From assembly GCA_014238445.1 (NCBI GenBank), contig JABABC010000238.1, positions 1 to 6,679 on the forward strand: DNA of 6,679 bases. Direction: 5' to 3'. The stretch comes from Coxiellaceae bacterium (GTDB taxonomy: Bacteria; Pseudomonadota; Gammaproteobacteria; Coxiellales; Coxiellaceae). The notes below the pieces were generated by a model. It was given only the letters and a program-made list of their open reading frames with translations. It searched no databases and was not told the origin of the DNA. The position numbers and the translations under genes are program-made. Below are positions 5,381-6,679 of this stretch, one piece after another; position 1 is the first letter of the stretch, and each line of letters opens with the position of its first letter.

Positions 5381-6679
5381 TTATGCGTGTTGAAGTGAGT
5401 CGTACACTTTTTCAAACACATAGCCCATGTGGACACGATTGGCTAAATCCAGTTTATTAACATTCAGCTCCAATGTTGGTTTTTTATGGAACCCGGTTTT
5501 TCTAACATCGTCAGGATAGCTAGCGTAAAAGCGGTTGAGTGATTGGATGTCAGAGAATTCCCAGCCACCTTTGATTTCCATAGCTCGACCACGTTGTTGG
5601 ATGCGTTTCCAAGCGAGCTCGGGTCGCCCTTGTAAGACAATCATGAGATCAGAGGACGGTAGGGCTTTGTTCACTTTGTAAAATTCGGTGTTGAGCAAAT
5701 CCAGCTCATTGCTGGTTAAGTAGCCAGCTTGATGAAAGTGTTGACAGAATACGAGCAAATCTTCTGCTAATGAGCGATCTTTTACCGTACTGGTCGGGCT
5801 TTGTGCTCCCCGCTGTCGCTGTTCTGCACGCATTTTAATAAAGTGATGTTGCAGGTTAAAGCAATGCTCTTTTTTATTTTTAAGGAACTCATTGAGTAGC
5901 GGGTTTTTCTCTGGGTTTTCATAAATCGCATTGATGCGTAAGCTGCGCTGCATCAGTGCCGTCACGGTTGATTTTCCAAGACCAACGTTACCGGCAACGG
6001 TGATTAAGCGTTTATTCTTTTTGAGGTAGTCTTCGAGGCGTTGTTCTGCTTCGCTGGCACGAATAGCCGCTTCAGTTTCAGGCAGTTGGACCCAAGATTG
6101 CAAGCCAGGGGTGCAGACACGCAAGTCTAGTTCTTTAATCTTTAGTGAAATTTTGTCAACGGTTTCACGCAGATAGTTATCGAGGTCATCACGTGGGTTA
6201 GCGTCAATGACAAGAACCGGGCAGTTGGTATTACGAGCTACAAACGTTTCATAGAGGCCATTGAGTAGTTCTAAGTAATCGCGTGGAATACTGCGTTCAC
6301 AGTCACGCCCGCGTTTTTTAATGCGTTCTAAAATGGTATCGATGTCTGCGCGCAAGTAGACAAGCAGAGTGGGCTCATCAATTTTTTGCATCATGAGATT
6401 GTAATTGTGTTGATAAACTTCAAATTCAACGTCACTCATGTGCCCCATGATTTTCTGAGCTTTACCAAAAATATGGTAGTCTTCAAAAATGGTGCGATCT
6501 TCCAATACGATGCCGCGTGCCCGATCAATTTCATATTGACGTTCTAAGCGCCCATTAAAAAATTCCAGTTGTGCGATTAGGGCGTGTTTTTTGGGGTCCT
6601 TATAGAATGCTTCGAGCACATTGGGATTAAAGTGCTCTTGAAAACTGTGCACACGTTCATCACCATCAGTGGAAGGAAA
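5381..6679 (-). CDS. Tandem-domain deoxynucleoside kinase (5' end cut by window edge)
   Basis: A protein with two deoxynucleoside kinase (dNK) modules in one chain; dNKs phosphorylate deoxynucleosides to monophosphates for salvage. 432 codons are visible and the frame is open to the window edge; the GTG at 6652 is internal, since the residues before it (FPSTDGDER) continue the domain. Counting from the edge, module 1 has FNPNVLEAFYKDPKKHA (17-33), the catalytic-type EDRTIFEDYHIF (60-71) and a LID RIKKRGRDCERSI (119-131); its P-loop must lie outside. A linker of about 60 residues follows. Module 2 has its own P-loop GNVGLGKST (230-238), YENPEKNPLLNEF, KDRSLAEDLLVF (300-311) and a LID-like RIQQRGRAMEI (359-369) that keeps the glutamate but loses the arginine of the ERSI signature. 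Substrates (dA, dG or others) cannot be told. Whether both modules are active is open. Confidence 0.85.
   Translation of the reverse strand, partial: FPSTDGDERVHSFQEHFNPNVLEAFYKDPKKHALIAQLEFFNGRLERQYEIDRARGIVLEDRTIFEDYHIFGKAQKIMGHMSDVEFEVYQHNYNLMMQKIDEPTLLVYLRADIDTILERIKKRGRDCERSIPRDYLELLNGLYETFVARNTNCPVLVIDANPRDDLDNYLRETVDKISLKIKELDLRVCTPGLQSWVQLPETEAAIRASEAEQRLEDYLKKNKRLITVAGNVGLGKSTVTALMQRSLRINAIYENPEKNPLLNEFLKNKKEHCFNLQHHFIKMRAEQRQRGAQSPTSTVKDRSLAEDLLVFCQHFHQAGYLTSNELDLLNTEFYKVNKALPSSDLMIVLQGRPELAWKRIQQRGRAMEIKGGWEFSDIQSLNRFYASYPDDVRKTGFHKKPTLELNVNKLDLANRVHMGYVFEKVYDSLQHA

Noticed and set aside
6650..6652. GTG at 6652 as the start of the kinase gene
   Set aside because: The frame is open beyond it to the window edge and the visible residues continue the first kinase module, whose P-loop must lie further upstream.

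Overview
All the genes I can support lie on the minus strand, so the window reads from right (5') to left (3'). The core genes (minC-minD-minE order, AsnRS of E. coli type with near-identical motif blocks, ComF/GntX) point to a gammaproteobacterium. The moderate-to-low GC, the many T8-T9 homopolymers and a possible U-box-like (eukaryotic-style E3 ligase) reading frame would fit an intracellular or host-associated member, for example of the Legionellales/Coxiellaceae. That placement is inference and not proven by the window.

Region by region, in transcription order: (1) 6679-5381, a protein with two tandem deoxynucleoside kinase modules, cut at its 5' end by the window edge; (2) 5324-4605, comF, a zinc-ribbon plus phosphoribosyltransferase-fold protein; (3) 4480-3552, an AT-rich accessory patch with a 74-codon ORF and a 183-codon ORF. 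The two are offset by one frame and connected by a stop-free stretch starting at a T8 tract, which looks like one gene split by a single-base frameshift. The second ORF carries a U-box-like segment and a 10-bp tandem repeat in its tail; (4) 3551-3280, a gene-free leader with a good -10 box; (5) 3279-1870, asnS, asparaginyl-tRNA synthetase; (6) 1759-1, the minCDE division-site operon, with minE cut at its 3' end by the window edge.

The min genes form a tightly coupled unit: minC and minD are 1 bp apart, minD and minE overlap by ATGA, and minE has a near-perfect Shine-Dalgarno inside the minD tail. MinD (membrane ATPase) recruits MinC (FtsZ inhibitor) and is displaced by MinE, which places division at midcell. 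AsnRS is housekeeping. The most unusual part of the window is 3552-4480, followed by the double-kinase protein.
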